Assembly (NCBI GenBank): GCA_019308625.1 | Contig: JAFDHU010000017.1 | Coordinates: 1 to 18,099, forward strand | Origin: Deltaproteobacteria bacterium | Lineage (GTDB): Bacteria > Desulfobacterota > Desulfobaccia > Desulfobaccales > 0-14-0-80-60-11 | Direction: 5' to 3' | DNA: 18,099 bases | Part shown: positions 1 to 8,283 of the stretch, piece after piece | How positions within the stretch are numbered: the stretch's first letter is position 1 | How the letters are laid out: the number at the start of each line of letters is the position of its first letter | Notes under the pieces: generated by a model | What the model was told of the DNA's origin: nothing | Seen by the model: the letters and a program-made list of their open reading frames with translations, nothing else | The model's database searches: none | Made by a program: the position numbers and the translations under genes

Positions 1-1638
1 AAGGAGCGTCCCGATCCGGCCTCCAGATTCCAGCCCCTGGGGGTGCACCAAGCCTCCCAGGTGGTGGACCCGGCCTTTCCCTGGGAGGACGAACACTGGT
101 CCGGTCTGCCCCTGTCCCAATACGTCATCTATGAGCTGCACGTGGGCACCTTCACTCCGGAAGGCACCTTTGAGGCCATCATTCCCCATCTGCCGGAGCT
201 GAAGGACTTGGGGGTCACCGCCATTGAGCTCATGCCTGTGGCCCAGTTTCCGGGTAACCGCAACTGGGGCTACGACGGGGTGCACCCCTTCGCCGCCCAG
301 AATACCTACGGCGGGCCGGAGGGCCTGAAAAAACTGGTTAACGCCTGCCACCTCCAGGGTCTGGCCGTTATCCTGGACGTAGTTTACAATCATTTGGGGC
401 CGGAGGGCAATTATCTCTGGGACTACGGCTACTACTTCACCGAACGCTACCGCACCCCCTGGGGCGAGGCCGTCAACTTTGACGGCCCCCACAGCGACGA
501 GGTGCGGCGTTTTTTCATAGAAAATGCTCTGTACTGGATCACCGAGTGCCATATAGACGCCCTCAGGTTGGACGCCCTGCACGCCATCCTGGATCACTCC
601 GCCCAGCCGTTTCTTCGTGACTTGGCCGAGGCTGTGCACGAGCAGGCCGACCGGCTCAGCCGGCGGGTCCATCTGATGGCCGAAAGCGACCTGAACGACG
701 TCCGGCTCATCAATCCCCCGGAGCTGGGGGGCTTCGGCCTGGACGCCCACTGGCTGGATGACTTTCACCATGCCCTGCACTGCCTGCTGACCGGCGAGCG
801 GGCCGGCTATTACCTGGATTTTGGCAGCCTCCACCATCTGGCCAAGGCCTTCCGGGAGGGCTTCGTCTACTCCGGGGAGTATTCCCGCTTCCGGCAGCGC
901 CGCCACGGCTCCTCCACCCACCACATCGCGGCCCGGCGCTTTGTGGCCTTTGCCCAGAATCACGACCAGGTGGGCAACCGGATGCAGGGGGAGCGGCTAA
1001 GTCAACTGGTGTCATGGGAAGGCCTCAAGCTGGCCGCCGGGGTGGTCATCCTGTCCCCCTTCATCCCCCTGCTGTTCATGGGCGAGGAGTATGGAGAGAC
1101 CGCGCCCTTTCAATATTTCGTCAGTTTTCTGGACCAGGACCTGGCGGCAGCGGTGCGCCGAGGCCGCAAAGAGGAGTTCGCCGCCTTTCAGGCCCAAGAG
1201 GAGCCTCCCGACCCTCAGGATGAGGAAACCTTCCGTCGCTCCCGGCTGAATCACGGCCTCAAGACCCAGGAACCACACCGGACCCTGCGGCGCTTTTACC
1301 GGGAGCTCCTGCGTCTGCGCCGGCAGGTGCCGGCCTTGGCCCATCTTAGCAAGTTGAACCAGGAAGTGCAGGACTATGAGGCAGAAAAGGTCTTGTGGGT
1401 CAGGCGCTGGTATGGAGAAGACGAGGTGCTTGGCATCTTCCACTTCGGCACCGAGTTCCGGGAGATGACCCTGCCCCTGCCTGCCGGCCGCTGGCAGAAG
1501 CTGGTGGATTCCGCTGACCAAGCCTGGCTGGGGCCGGGACCCCAAGGTCCCGAGAGCCTCACTTCCACCGGGGAGGTGACCCTCCCTCTGGCGCCCCAGG
1601 CCCTGGTGCTTGTGGCCCGAACCAGGAGGCTGCTGTGA
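1..1638 (+). CDS. treZ: Malto-oligosyltrehalose trehalohydrolase, 5' end outside window
   Basis: This GH13 enzyme cleaves the terminal maltooligosyl-trehalose bond and frees trehalose in the cytoplasm. It is the second step of the TreY/TreZ pathway. The frame is open from base 1, and the codons before the first possible start (GTG at 43) already encode family-like sequence (PDPASRFQP), so the true start lies upstream. GH13 landmarks are visible: DVVYNH near 373-390, the nucleophile Asp of RLDALHA at 571-573, the acid Glu of MAESD at 682-684, and the NHDQ transition-state Asp at 964-966. WGYDG and LMPVAQFPG are also typical of TreZ. The C-terminal beta domain is complete. The last codons overlap the start of the next gene by 4 bp, which suggests one operon and coupled translation. 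The missing N-terminus should hold the CBM48-like domain. The family assignment is firm. Confidence 0.95.
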   Translation, partial: KERPDPASRFQPLGVHQASQVVDPAFPWEDEHWSGLPLSQYVIYELHVGTFTPEGTFEAIIPHLPELKDLGVTAIELMPVAQFPGNRNWGYDGVHPFAAQNTYGGPEGLKKLVNACHLQGLAVILDVVYNHLGPEGNYLWDYGYYFTERYRTPWGEAVNFDGPHSDEVRRFFIENALYWITECHIDALRLDALHAILDHSAQPFLRDLAEAVHEQADRLSRRVHLMAESDLNDVRLINPPELGGFGLDAHWLDDFHHALHCLLTGERAGYYLDFGSLHHLAKAFREGFVYSGEYSRFRQRRHGSSTHHIAARRFVAFAQNHDQVGNRMQGERLSQLVSWEGLKLAAGVVILSPFIPLLFMGEEYGETAPFQYFVSFLDQDLAAAVRRGRKEEFAAFQAQEEPPDPQDEETFRRSRLNHGLKTQEPHRTLRRFYRELLRLRRQVPALAHLSKLNQEVQDYEAEKVLWVRRWYGEDEVLGIFHFGTEFREMTLPLPAGRWQKLVDSADQAWLGPGPQGPESLTSTGEVTLPLAPQALVLVARTRRLL

Positions 1639-4073
1639 AGCGGTACGTGTGCATCCACGGCCATTTCTATCAGCCGCCTCGAGAGAACCCCTGGCTGGAA
1701 GCGGTGGAGATGCAGGATTCGGCCTATCCTTACCATGACTGGAATGAGCGCATCACTGCGGAATGCTACTCCGCCAACGCCGCCTCCCGCATCCTGGACG
1801 GTCGGGGGCGCATTGTCAACATTCCCAACAATTACGCCAAAATCAGCTTTGATTTCGGCCCTACCCTGCTGACCTGGCTTAAGGAAAAGGACCCGGAGAC
1901 CTACCAGGCCATCCTGGAGGCCGACCGGGAATCCCGACGACGCTTCCAAGGCCACGGCTCGGCCTTGGCCCTGGCTTACAATCACATGATTCTGCCCCTG
2001 GCCAACCGGCGAGACAAATACACCCAGGTGCTGTGGGGCATCCGGGATTTTGAACATCATTTCGGACGCCGTCCTGAAGGGCTGTGGCTGCCGGAAACCG
2101 CGGTGGATCTGGAGACCCTGGGCATTTTGGCGGAGCTGGGCATCAAGTTCACCATCCTGGCCCCCCGGCAGGCCAAGCGGGTGCGGCCCAAGGGCCGGGG
2201 CGGCTGGCTGGACGTCAGCGGCGGCCGCATTGACCCTACCATGGCCTATGAACACCGCCTGCCCCAGCGGCGGAAAATCACCTTGTTTTTCTATGACGCC
2301 CCTATCTCCCAGGCCGTGGCCTTTGAAGGCCTGCTGGCGGACGGCGTCCAATTCGCCCAAAGACTGATGGAGGGCTTCTCCGATCAGCGGACGCACCCGC
2401 AACTGGTCAACATCGCCACCGACGGGGAAAGCTACGGCCACCACCACCGCCAGGGTGACATGGCCCTGGCCTATGCCGTGCGCTACCTGGAGGAAAACCG
2501 CCTGGCCGAGCTTACCAATTATGCTGCCTATCTGAAAAAGCACCCTCCGACCCATTTGGTGGAGATTTTTGAAAACTCCTCCTGGAGCTGCATACACGGG
2601 GTGGAGCGCTGGTGGCGGGACTGCGGCTGCAACTCCGGGGCTCACCCTCACTGGAACCAGGCTTGGCGGGAGCCTTTGCGCAACGCCTTTGACTGGCTCC
2701 GGGACAACCTGGCCATCAAGTTTGAACAGGCCGCGGCCCGCCTGCTCCAGGACCCCTGGGAGGCTAGAAACGACTATATTCACGTTATACTGAACCGTTC
2801 GGCGGAGACCCTGGAGGAGTTTTTCCGCCGCCATGCCCGGCATTATCCGTCGGAGAGCGAGGCGGTCACTATCCTCAAGCTTATGGAGCTGCAGCGCCAC
2901 CTGATGCTCATGTATACCAGTTGTGGCTGGTTCTTTGACGAGCTCTCCGGCCTGGAAACCGTGCAGGTGCTGCGCTACGCCGGACGGGCGGTGCAGTTGG
3001 CCAGCGAGGTGCTGGACGACCCCAGCGTGGAGCCTGAGTTTCTCCACCGCCTGGAGGCCGCCAAAAGCAATATCCCCGAGGAGCAGGACGGACGCCGCCT
3101 GTATGAAAAGTGGGTCAAGGGCACTGTGGTGGACCTGTTCAAGGTGGGGGCCCACTATGCCGTCAGCTCCCTGTTTGAAGACTATCCCTCCCAAACCAAA
3201 ATCTTCGCCTACACCGTGGAGCAGGAGGATTACCAACTGAAGGAATCCGGCCGGGTGCGGCTGGCCCTGGGGCGGGCCCGGTTCACCTCGGAAATCACCC
3301 GGGAGTCCGCCACCCTGACTTTTGGGGTGCTCCACTTCGGCGACCACAACCTCAACTGCGGCGTGCGGGAATTTCAGGGAGAGGAGGCCTACGCCGGCAT
3401 GGTGAATGAGGTGACCGAGGCCTTTTACCGGGCCGACCTGCCGGAGACTCTCCGCAGCCTGGACCGCCACTTCGGTGCTTCCATCTATTCCTTGAAATCC
3501 CTGTTTTACGACGAGCGGCGCAAGGTCCTGGAAGTGGTCATGCAGTCCGCCCTCCAGGAGGCTGAAGCCCTGTATCGGCAGATTTATAATCAAGAGGCGC
3601 CCCTGATGCGCTTCCTGAAAAGCATGGATGGCATCCCCCTGCCTCGGGCCTTCCTCAACGCCGCCAATTTCCACCTGAATTGCCACTTGCGCAAGGCCTT
3701 TGAAGAGGAGCGGTTTGAGGCGGTGCCCCATCTGCTGGAAGAAGCCCGGCTCTGGCCGGTGGAGCTGGATGCCGCCGGCCTGGGGTTCGCCCTGACCCAG
3801 ACCATGATCCGGCTGGTCGAAGCCTTCCGGTCCCAACCCGAGAATCTGGAGGTGCTGGAAAGGCTGAAGGCCGCCGCCGAACTGGCGGTTTCCCTGCCCT
3901 TCCAGGTGGATTTCCGCAAGGTGCAAAACATCTTTTTCGCTATGCTGCAAACGGTTTACCCCGAATGGCAGCGGCAGGCCGGCCAAGGGGAAGAGAAGGC
4001 CCAACGCTGGCTCAGCCACTTCCACGCCCTGGGCGAGAAATTGTCGGTCTGCGTGGAATCCGGTGGTCCCTAA
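1635..4073 (+). CDS. Glycoside hydrolase family 57 protein with DUF3536 C-terminal region
   Basis: This is a predicted cytoplasmic alpha-glucan-acting enzyme of 812 aa. The N-terminal GH57 domain opens with HGHFYQPPREN (the GH57 HxHQP-type motif, residues 8-18). GLWLPE ends at Glu154, which fits the catalytic nucleophile, and TDGESYGHH contains Asp263, which fits the acid/base residue. The rest, to about residue 800, is the long region usually annotated DUF3536. Its start is GTG at 1635, inside the treZ stop, with AGGAGG at 1624-1629 five bases upstream. It lies between treZ and treY, so a role in making or trimming the malto-oligosaccharides those enzymes use is likely, but this is inferred from context. 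Characterised GH57 members include amylases, amylopullulanases, 4-alpha-glucanotransferases and branching enzymes, and the exact specificity cannot be read from the sequence. Confidence 0.9.
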   Translation: MKRYVCIHGHFYQPPRENPWLEAVEMQDSAYPYHDWNERITAECYSANAASRILDGRGRIVNIPNNYAKISFDFGPTLLTWLKEKDPETYQAILEADRESRRRFQGHGSALALAYNHMILPLANRRDKYTQVLWGIRDFEHHFGRRPEGLWLPETAVDLETLGILAELGIKFTILAPRQAKRVRPKGRGGWLDVSGGRIDPTMAYEHRLPQRRKITLFFYDAPISQAVAFEGLLADGVQFAQRLMEGFSDQRTHPQLVNIATDGESYGHHHRQGDMALAYAVRYLEENRLAELTNYAAYLKKHPPTHLVEIFENSSWSCIHGVERWWRDCGCNSGAHPHWNQAWREPLRNAFDWLRDNLAIKFEQAAARLLQDPWEARNDYIHVILNRSAETLEEFFRRHARHYPSESEAVTILKLMELQRHLMLMYTSCGWFFDELSGLETVQVLRYAGRAVQLASEVLDDPSVEPEFLHRLEAAKSNIPEEQDGRRLYEKWVKGTVVDLFKVGAHYAVSSLFEDYPSQTKIFAYTVEQEDYQLKESGRVRLALGRARFTSEITRESATLTFGVLHFGDHNLNCGVREFQGEEAYAGMVNEVTEAFYRADLPETLRSLDRHFGASIYSLKSLFYDERRKVLEVVMQSALQEAEALYRQIYNQEAPLMRFLKSMDGIPLPRAFLNAANFHLNCHLRKAFEEERFEAVPHLLEEARLWPVELDAAGLGFALTQTMIRLVEAFRSQPENLEVLERLKAAAELAVSLPFQVDFRKVQNIFFAMLQTVYPEWQRQAGQGEEKAQRWLSHFHALGEKLSVCVESGGP

Positions 4074-4093
4074 GGACCCCGTCCACCCTTGAC

Positions 4094-6985
4094 ATGACAA
4101 AGACCGGTCTCATGAAGGTTCCCAGAGTTCCCAGCGCCACTTATCGACTGCAATTCCACCACGGTTTCAGCTTTTCCCAGGCCTGGTCTCTGGTGATTTA
4201 TCTCCATGAGCTGGGGGTGAGTGACATCTATGCTTCGCCTCTGTTCAAGGCCCGCAAGGGCAGCCTGCACGGCTACTCGGTGACCAACCCCCTGGAGCTC
4301 AACCCGGAGATCGGCTCCAAAAAAACCTTTGACAATCTGGTCCGCAAGCTCAAATCCCGGGACATGGGCCTGCTTTTGGATATCGTTCCCAACCACATGG
4401 CCATCAGCGCCGATAACCCCTGGTGGATGGACGTCCTGGAAAACGGCCCGGGCTCTCCTTACGCAGTGTTTTTTGACATTGATTGGAATCCGCCCCAGCC
4501 TATGCTCCAGGGCAAGGTGCTGATTCCCATCCTGGGTAAGCCCTATGGGCAGGTCCTGGAGAACCAGGAGCTTACCCTGAGACTGTCCCGGGACGGCTTT
4601 GCAGTGCACTACTGGGATCACCGCTTTCCCCTGGACCCCAAGTCCTACCTGATGATTTTGACCTACCGCCTGGAGGAATTAGAAAAGGACCTGGGTTCCG
4701 GCAACCCGGCATTTTTGGGGCTGGTGGGCATCATCACCCAGATTGAACACTTGGCCCCCCGAACCGGGGTCAGTCTGAAGCGTCTTCGGGAGCGGCAGAA
4801 ACAAAAAGAAGTCATCAAGGAGCGCCTCTGGCTCCTTTACCAGGGCTCCCCGGAAATCCAGGCCTTCCTGGACGACAACATCCGGCGGTTCAACGGTACC
4901 CGAGGCGATCCCGCCAGCTTTGAACTCCTGGATCGGCTGCTCAACGAGCAGGCCTACCGCTTGGCCTTCTGGCAGGTGGCCCAGGAGGTGGTCAATTTCC
5001 GGCGCTTCTTCAGCATCAACGATCTTATCAGCATCCGTATTGAAGATCCCCAGGTGTTTGAAGCCACCCATGGTCTGCTCATCAAACTGGCCGCGGACGG
5101 CAAGATTTCCGGGTTCCGGATTGACCACATTGACGGATTGTATGACCCCCAGGGTTACCTTGCTCTGCTTCAAAGCCGCCTGGCTCCCAAAAACCGGGCC
5201 CCTGCCGACCACGAAGCTTATGTGGTGGTGGAAAAAATCCTGGAGACGGGAGAGAAGCTTCCGGAAGACTGGCCGGTGGCCGGTACCACCGGCTATGACT
5301 TCCTGGACATGGTGGGAGGTCTGTTCCTTGACCCCCAGGGGCTGGCGCGGCTCAAGGACATCTATACGGCCTTCACTGGCGAGACCCGGAGCTTCCAGGA
5401 CATCGTCTATGACAAGAAAAAGCTCATTATGGCCACCCTCTTCGGGGGTGAGGTGGAATCCCTGGGGCATCAGTTGGGGCTGTTGGCCGAGGAGGACCGG
5501 ACCGCCCGGGACCTGCATCAGAGCACCCTCAACCGGGCTCTGCTGGAGGTGACCGCCTGCCTGCCGGTATACCGGACCTATATCCGGGACTACCAGGTCT
5601 CCGACCGGGACCGGGCTTATTTGAATCAAGCGGTGGCAGAAGCCCTGGAGCGCAACCCTGACCTGGATCCCCAGGCCTTCCATTTCTTTAGGCGGGTGCT
5701 GACCCTGGATTTCCCACCCCGCCTCCCGGAGGACAAAAAGTCCGGCTGGCTGCGGTTTGTCATGCGCTGGCAACAGTTTACCGGCCCCGTCATGGCCAAA
5801 GGGCTGGAGGATACGGCCCTTTACGTGTACAACCCGCTGGTGTCTTTAAACGAGGTGGGCACCAGCATGGGGCCGGTGTCGGTGGCGGCCTTCCACCGGC
5901 TGAACCAAGAGCGCCTGGAAAAATGGCCCCACACCCTGAACGCCACCTCCACCCACGACACCAAGCGCAGCGAGGATGTGCGTCTCCGCCTGCACGTGCT
6001 CTCAGAGATTCCGGAGGAGTGGGCCGCCTGTCTGAAGCGCTGGCGGCGCCTCAACCGGGCGCACAAAACTGAAGTCAACGGCCGGGAGGTTCCGGATGGC
6101 AATGAAGAGAGCTTCCTTTATCAGACCTTGCTGGGTATGTGGCCTCTGGAAGAACAGGAGGCAGCCGGGGTGGGCGAACGCCTGCGGGCCTACCTGATCA
6201 AGGCGGTCAGGGAGGCCAAGGTAAAGAGCCAGTGGACCGCGCCCAACCTGGATTATGAGCAGGCCTTGCTGGAGTTCGCCGAAAAAATTCTCCAGCCCGG
6301 GGAAGGCAACCGATTCCTCCCCGACTTTTTTCGGCTGTGGCGCCGTCTGGCCTATCCTGGGGCTCTGAACTCCCTAGCTCAGGTGCTGCTGAAAATCACC
6401 TCCCCCGGCGTCCCCGACTTCTATCAGGGAACTGAACTTTGGGATTTCAGCCTGGTGGACCCGGACAACCGCCGGCTGGTGGATTTTCTCAAACGCCGCA
6501 GCTTCCTCAGTGAAATCAAGCACTTGGAAGGGGAAATCCCCCTGCTGGACCTGGTGGCGGACCTCCTGCGCCACTGGCCGGACGGCCGCCTCAAGCTCTA
6601 CCTTACCTACAAGGCCCTCAATTTCCGCCGACAACACCAGGAGCTTTTTGCCCAGGGGGATTACCTGCCTGTGAGCGCCGTCGGCCTGCGCCAGGAGCAT
6701 GTGGTGGCCTTTGCCCGACGACGGGGGGAAGTCTGGGCCCTGACCGTGGTTCCCCGCCTGCTGGCAAAGCTGGTTAACAAAAACCGCCCTCCCTTGGGGG
6801 CCCGGATTTGGGGGGACACTACCCTGACGCTGCGTCAGGAAGCCCCCCTCATCTGGCATAACGTGCTGACCGGAGAGATTTTGGAGACCTCCCGCCAAGG
6901 CACCTTGAACACCCTGTTCCTGAGTCGGGTTTTTGCCTCCTTTCCGGTGGCCCTGCTGGCCGGTGCCTCCGAGGCCGGCCCTTAA
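4094..6985 (+). CDS. treY: Malto-oligosyltrehalose synthase
   Basis: TreY is an intramolecular transglucosylase (GH13) that turns the reducing-end alpha-1,4 bond of a maltodextrin into an alpha,alpha-1,1 bond, making the substrate of TreZ. The product is 963 aa, near the upper end of the family. N-terminal PSATYRLQF and SPLFKARKGSLHGY are strong TreY signatures. DIVPNHMAI follows near 4378. The catalytic triad is the Asp of GFRIDHIDG (5123-5125), the Glu of VVVEKIL (5231-5233) and the Asp of STHDTKRSEDVR (5957-5959). C-terminal PGVPDFYQGTE is also typical. The ATG at 4094 lies 20 bp after the GH57 gene. No good Shine-Dalgarno precedes it (AAGGA at 4072-4076 is too far), and ATG 4112 is an equally good start that gives the usual short N-terminus. 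Same-strand tight packing supports an operon with treZ and the GH57 gene. Confidence 0.95.
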   Translation: MTKTGLMKVPRVPSATYRLQFHHGFSFSQAWSLVIYLHELGVSDIYASPLFKARKGSLHGYSVTNPLELNPEIGSKKTFDNLVRKLKSRDMGLLLDIVPNHMAISADNPWWMDVLENGPGSPYAVFFDIDWNPPQPMLQGKVLIPILGKPYGQVLENQELTLRLSRDGFAVHYWDHRFPLDPKSYLMILTYRLEELEKDLGSGNPAFLGLVGIITQIEHLAPRTGVSLKRLRERQKQKEVIKERLWLLYQGSPEIQAFLDDNIRRFNGTRGDPASFELLDRLLNEQAYRLAFWQVAQEVVNFRRFFSINDLISIRIEDPQVFEATHGLLIKLAADGKISGFRIDHIDGLYDPQGYLALLQSRLAPKNRAPADHEAYVVVEKILETGEKLPEDWPVAGTTGYDFLDMVGGLFLDPQGLARLKDIYTAFTGETRSFQDIVYDKKKLIMATLFGGEVESLGHQLGLLAEEDRTARDLHQSTLNRALLEVTACLPVYRTYIRDYQVSDRDRAYLNQAVAEALERNPDLDPQAFHFFRRVLTLDFPPRLPEDKKSGWLRFVMRWQQFTGPVMAKGLEDTALYVYNPLVSLNEVGTSMGPVSVAAFHRLNQERLEKWPHTLNATSTHDTKRSEDVRLRLHVLSEIPEEWAACLKRWRRLNRAHKTEVNGREVPDGNEESFLYQTLLGMWPLEEQEAAGVGERLRAYLIKAVREAKVKSQWTAPNLDYEQALLEFAEKILQPGEGNRFLPDFFRLWRRLAYPGALNSLAQVLLKITSPGVPDFYQGTELWDFSLVDPDNRRLVDFLKRRSFLSEIKHLEGEIPLLDLVADLLRHWPDGRLKLYLTYKALNFRRQHQELFAQGDYLPVSAVGLRQEHVVAFARRRGEVWALTVVPRLLAKLVNKNRPPLGARIWGDTTLTLRQEAPLIWHNVLTGEILETSRQGTLNTLFLSRVFASFPVALLAGASEAGP

Positions 6986-7088
6986 AAACACCGGGCCAGC
7001 CTCTGTGATCCTGTTCGACGCCACAGCCAGGCTTGGGGCGCTTCATCCCCAAAGCCGCGCGGATGGACCGGAACAGCTGACATTTTTT

Positions 7089-7130
7089 CTTTCCGGAGAC
7101 CGGAAAGTCTTTGACTTTCCCGGGTCAAAG
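7089..7130 (+). promoter_or_regulatory. Overlapping inverted repeats between treY and the PagL-like gene
   Basis: Three perfect inverted repeats overlap. Hairpin A has 8-bp arms at 7089-7096 and 7100-7107 with a 3-nt loop. Hairpin B has 7-bp arms at 7102-7108 and 7114-7120. Hairpin C has 7-bp arms at 7109-7115 and 7124-7130. A and C can form together, but B excludes both. The block is followed by the T-rich stretch CCTTATTTTATCTTTG and ends 36 bp before the next start codon. It could be a weak treY terminator, an operator, or a switching leader. Function is not known. Confidence 0.45.
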
Positions 7131-7166
7131 CCTTATTTTATCTTTGTCTCACCTTGGGGGAAGAAA

Positions 7167-7751
7167 ATGCATAGATTCTTCTTAGGCAGACAGGTTTGGC
7201 TTATACTTCTGGTATCCCTCTTACTTTCCCCTTTCTCCTTAAACGCGGCCGATTTTGACTTCTCCCGCTTCCGGCGGGAATGTGGGCTGCGGCTGGCCTA
7301 CGGCTACTCCCTGCACACGGCCGACGTCAAGCTCTTCAGCCTCTTGCCCCGCTATGGCTTTTTTTTGGTGCAGCCCGGCGGGCCATCTTGGAAGGGGATC
7401 GGGGTTTCGGTGGTTCTGGAGGGCGTCTTCAGCCTCGCCGAGGCCGAGAACACCGGCAGCGAATTCGGTGTTACTCCCCTGCTGAAACTCAGCCTCCCTT
7501 TGGGGGGAAAGATATTGGCCTTTCTGGAAGGCGGCGCTGGCCTCATCCTGGAGAATTTTGACAGCCCCACGACAGGGAGCACCTTTAACTTCACCCCCCA
7601 GGTGGGCGCTGGCCTGGATATCGCCCTAACCCCGCAGCTGGCCCTGACCCTGGCCTACCGCTTCCGGCATTCTTCCAATGCCGGGTTGTATGAAAGAAAT
7701 CCCGGCCTTGATGCGAATTTTTTCCATGTGGGGCTGACTTATTACCATTAA
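7167..7751 (+). CDS. Acyloxyacyl hydrolase, PagL-like lipid A 3-O-deacylase
   Basis: This is a predicted outer-membrane beta-barrel enzyme of 194 aa that removes the 3-O-linked acyl chain of lipid A. Residues 1-28 form a signal peptide: a basic start, the hydrophobic run VWLILLVSLLLSPFSL, then NAAD as the likely cleavage region. Amphipathic, glycine-rich strands follow and the protein ends in an aromatic residue pattern (LTYYH) usual for barrels. The catalytic PagL motif is HSSNAG, with His168 and Ser170. The third residue of the PagL triad (Glu, 14 residues after the His) aligns with Asp182 in NPGLD. ATG 7167 was chosen because it starts the signal peptide; the open frame upstream has no such features. 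A purine-rich GGGGGAAG just upstream is a fair ribosome site. It has its own gap upstream and downstream, so it is probably a single-gene unit. Confidence 0.8.
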   Translation: MHRFFLGRQVWLILLVSLLLSPFSLNAADFDFSRFRRECGLRLAYGYSLHTADVKLFSLLPRYGFFLVQPGGPSWKGIGVSVVLEGVFSLAEAENTGSEFGVTPLLKLSLPLGGKILAFLEGGAGLILENFDSPTTGSTFNFTPQVGAGLDIALTPQLALTLAYRFRHSSNAGLYERNPGLDANFFHVGLTYYH

Positions 7752-7796
7752 CCGCCGCCCCAGATCTCCAGTCGATAAATTTCTTTCTTCAGGTTC

Positions 7797-7830
7797 TTGA
7801 CAAAAATAGGAATAATTCTTATCTGATAAG
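7797..7830 (+). promoter_or_regulatory. perR promoter with palindromic operator candidate
   Basis: TTGACA at 7797-7802 is a perfect -35. A 17-bp spacer leads to TATCTG at 7820-7825 as the -10. The 13-bp palindrome CTTATCTGATAAG (7818-7830) covers that -10, and a 9-bp palindrome GAATAATTC (7810-7818) directly precedes it. AT-rich palindromes of this kind are typical for Fur/PerR operators, so autoregulation by PerR is likely but inferred. It does not closely match the Bacillus Per box. The predicted transcript start leaves only about 10 bases before the perR ATG, so the leader would be very short. Confidence 0.6.
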
Positions 7831-7840
7831 CACGACAAAA

Positions 7841-8263
7841 ATGGAACAATTCATTCAAAAACTGCGAAGCAAGGGGATTTCGGTGACGCCCCAGCGCTTG
7901 GCCGTGCTGGCGGCCCTGGAGCACCGACGCGATCACCCCACCGCAGAGCAAATCTACCGGGAGGTGCGGAAGCAGTTGCCCACCATCTCCTTCAACACTG
8001 TTTACAAGACCTTGGAGGTACTTTGCCAGAAGGGGCTGATCATCAAGGTCAACCCCCTGCACGAGGTGGCGCGCTACGACAGCCGGACCCACAGTCATGC
8101 TCATCTGGTGTGCCGGAGCTGCCACCGCATCTTTGACCTGGAGCGGGAGCTCCCACCCCTTAAGCTGACTCCCGAGGAGCTTCCTCCGGGATTCCGGGTG
8201 GAGCATCAATCCGTGATTTTTTGGGGTTTGTGTCCCAGTTGTCAAAAAAACCAGTCGCACTAA
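7841..8263 (+). CDS. perR: Fur-family peroxide stress regulator, PerR type
   Basis: This is a 140-aa DNA-binding metalloregulator. The winged helix covers residues 1-85 (TPQRLAVLAAL, then TISFNTVYKTLEVL as recognition region) and the dimerisation domain follows. The structural zinc site is complete: Cys91/Cys94 (CRSC) and Cys131/Cys134 (CPSC). The regulatory metal ligands of Bacillus PerR (His37, Asp85, His91, His93, Asp104) appear here with a constant offset of 5 as His32, Asp80, His86, His88 and Asp99. Asp rather than Glu at the last position is the PerR rather than Fur state, and it supports peroxide sensing by metal-catalysed histidine oxidation. No Shine-Dalgarno is visible before ATG 7841, so it may be translated from a nearly leaderless mRNA. 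It leads an operon with desulforedoxin and rubrerythrin, which fits peroxide control. Confidence 0.9.
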   Translation: MEQFIQKLRSKGISVTPQRLAVLAALEHRRDHPTAEQIYREVRKQLPTISFNTVYKTLEVLCQKGLIIKVNPLHEVARYDSRTHSHAHLVCRSCHRIFDLERELPPLKLTPEELPPGFRVEHQSVIFWGLCPSCQKNQSH

Positions 8264-8283
8264 ATCTATGAAGGAGGATGTAT

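Noticed and set aside
3965..4093. Extension of treY to an ATG within the GH57 gene
   Set aside because: The extra 43 residues are basic, low-complexity, and precede the conserved TreY N-terminus. They are the out-of-frame reading of the GH57 3' end.
1374..4100. A 908-residue open frame on the minus strand across treZ, the GH57 gene and the start of treY
   Set aside because: It is antisense to three well-supported genes. It has low-complexity Gly/Gln/His/Leu composition without any domain. Such frames arise from GC-rich codon bias.
6933..7166. N-terminal extension of the PagL-like gene
   Set aside because: It would bury the signal peptide behind 78 residues that overlap the treY end and the hairpin block.
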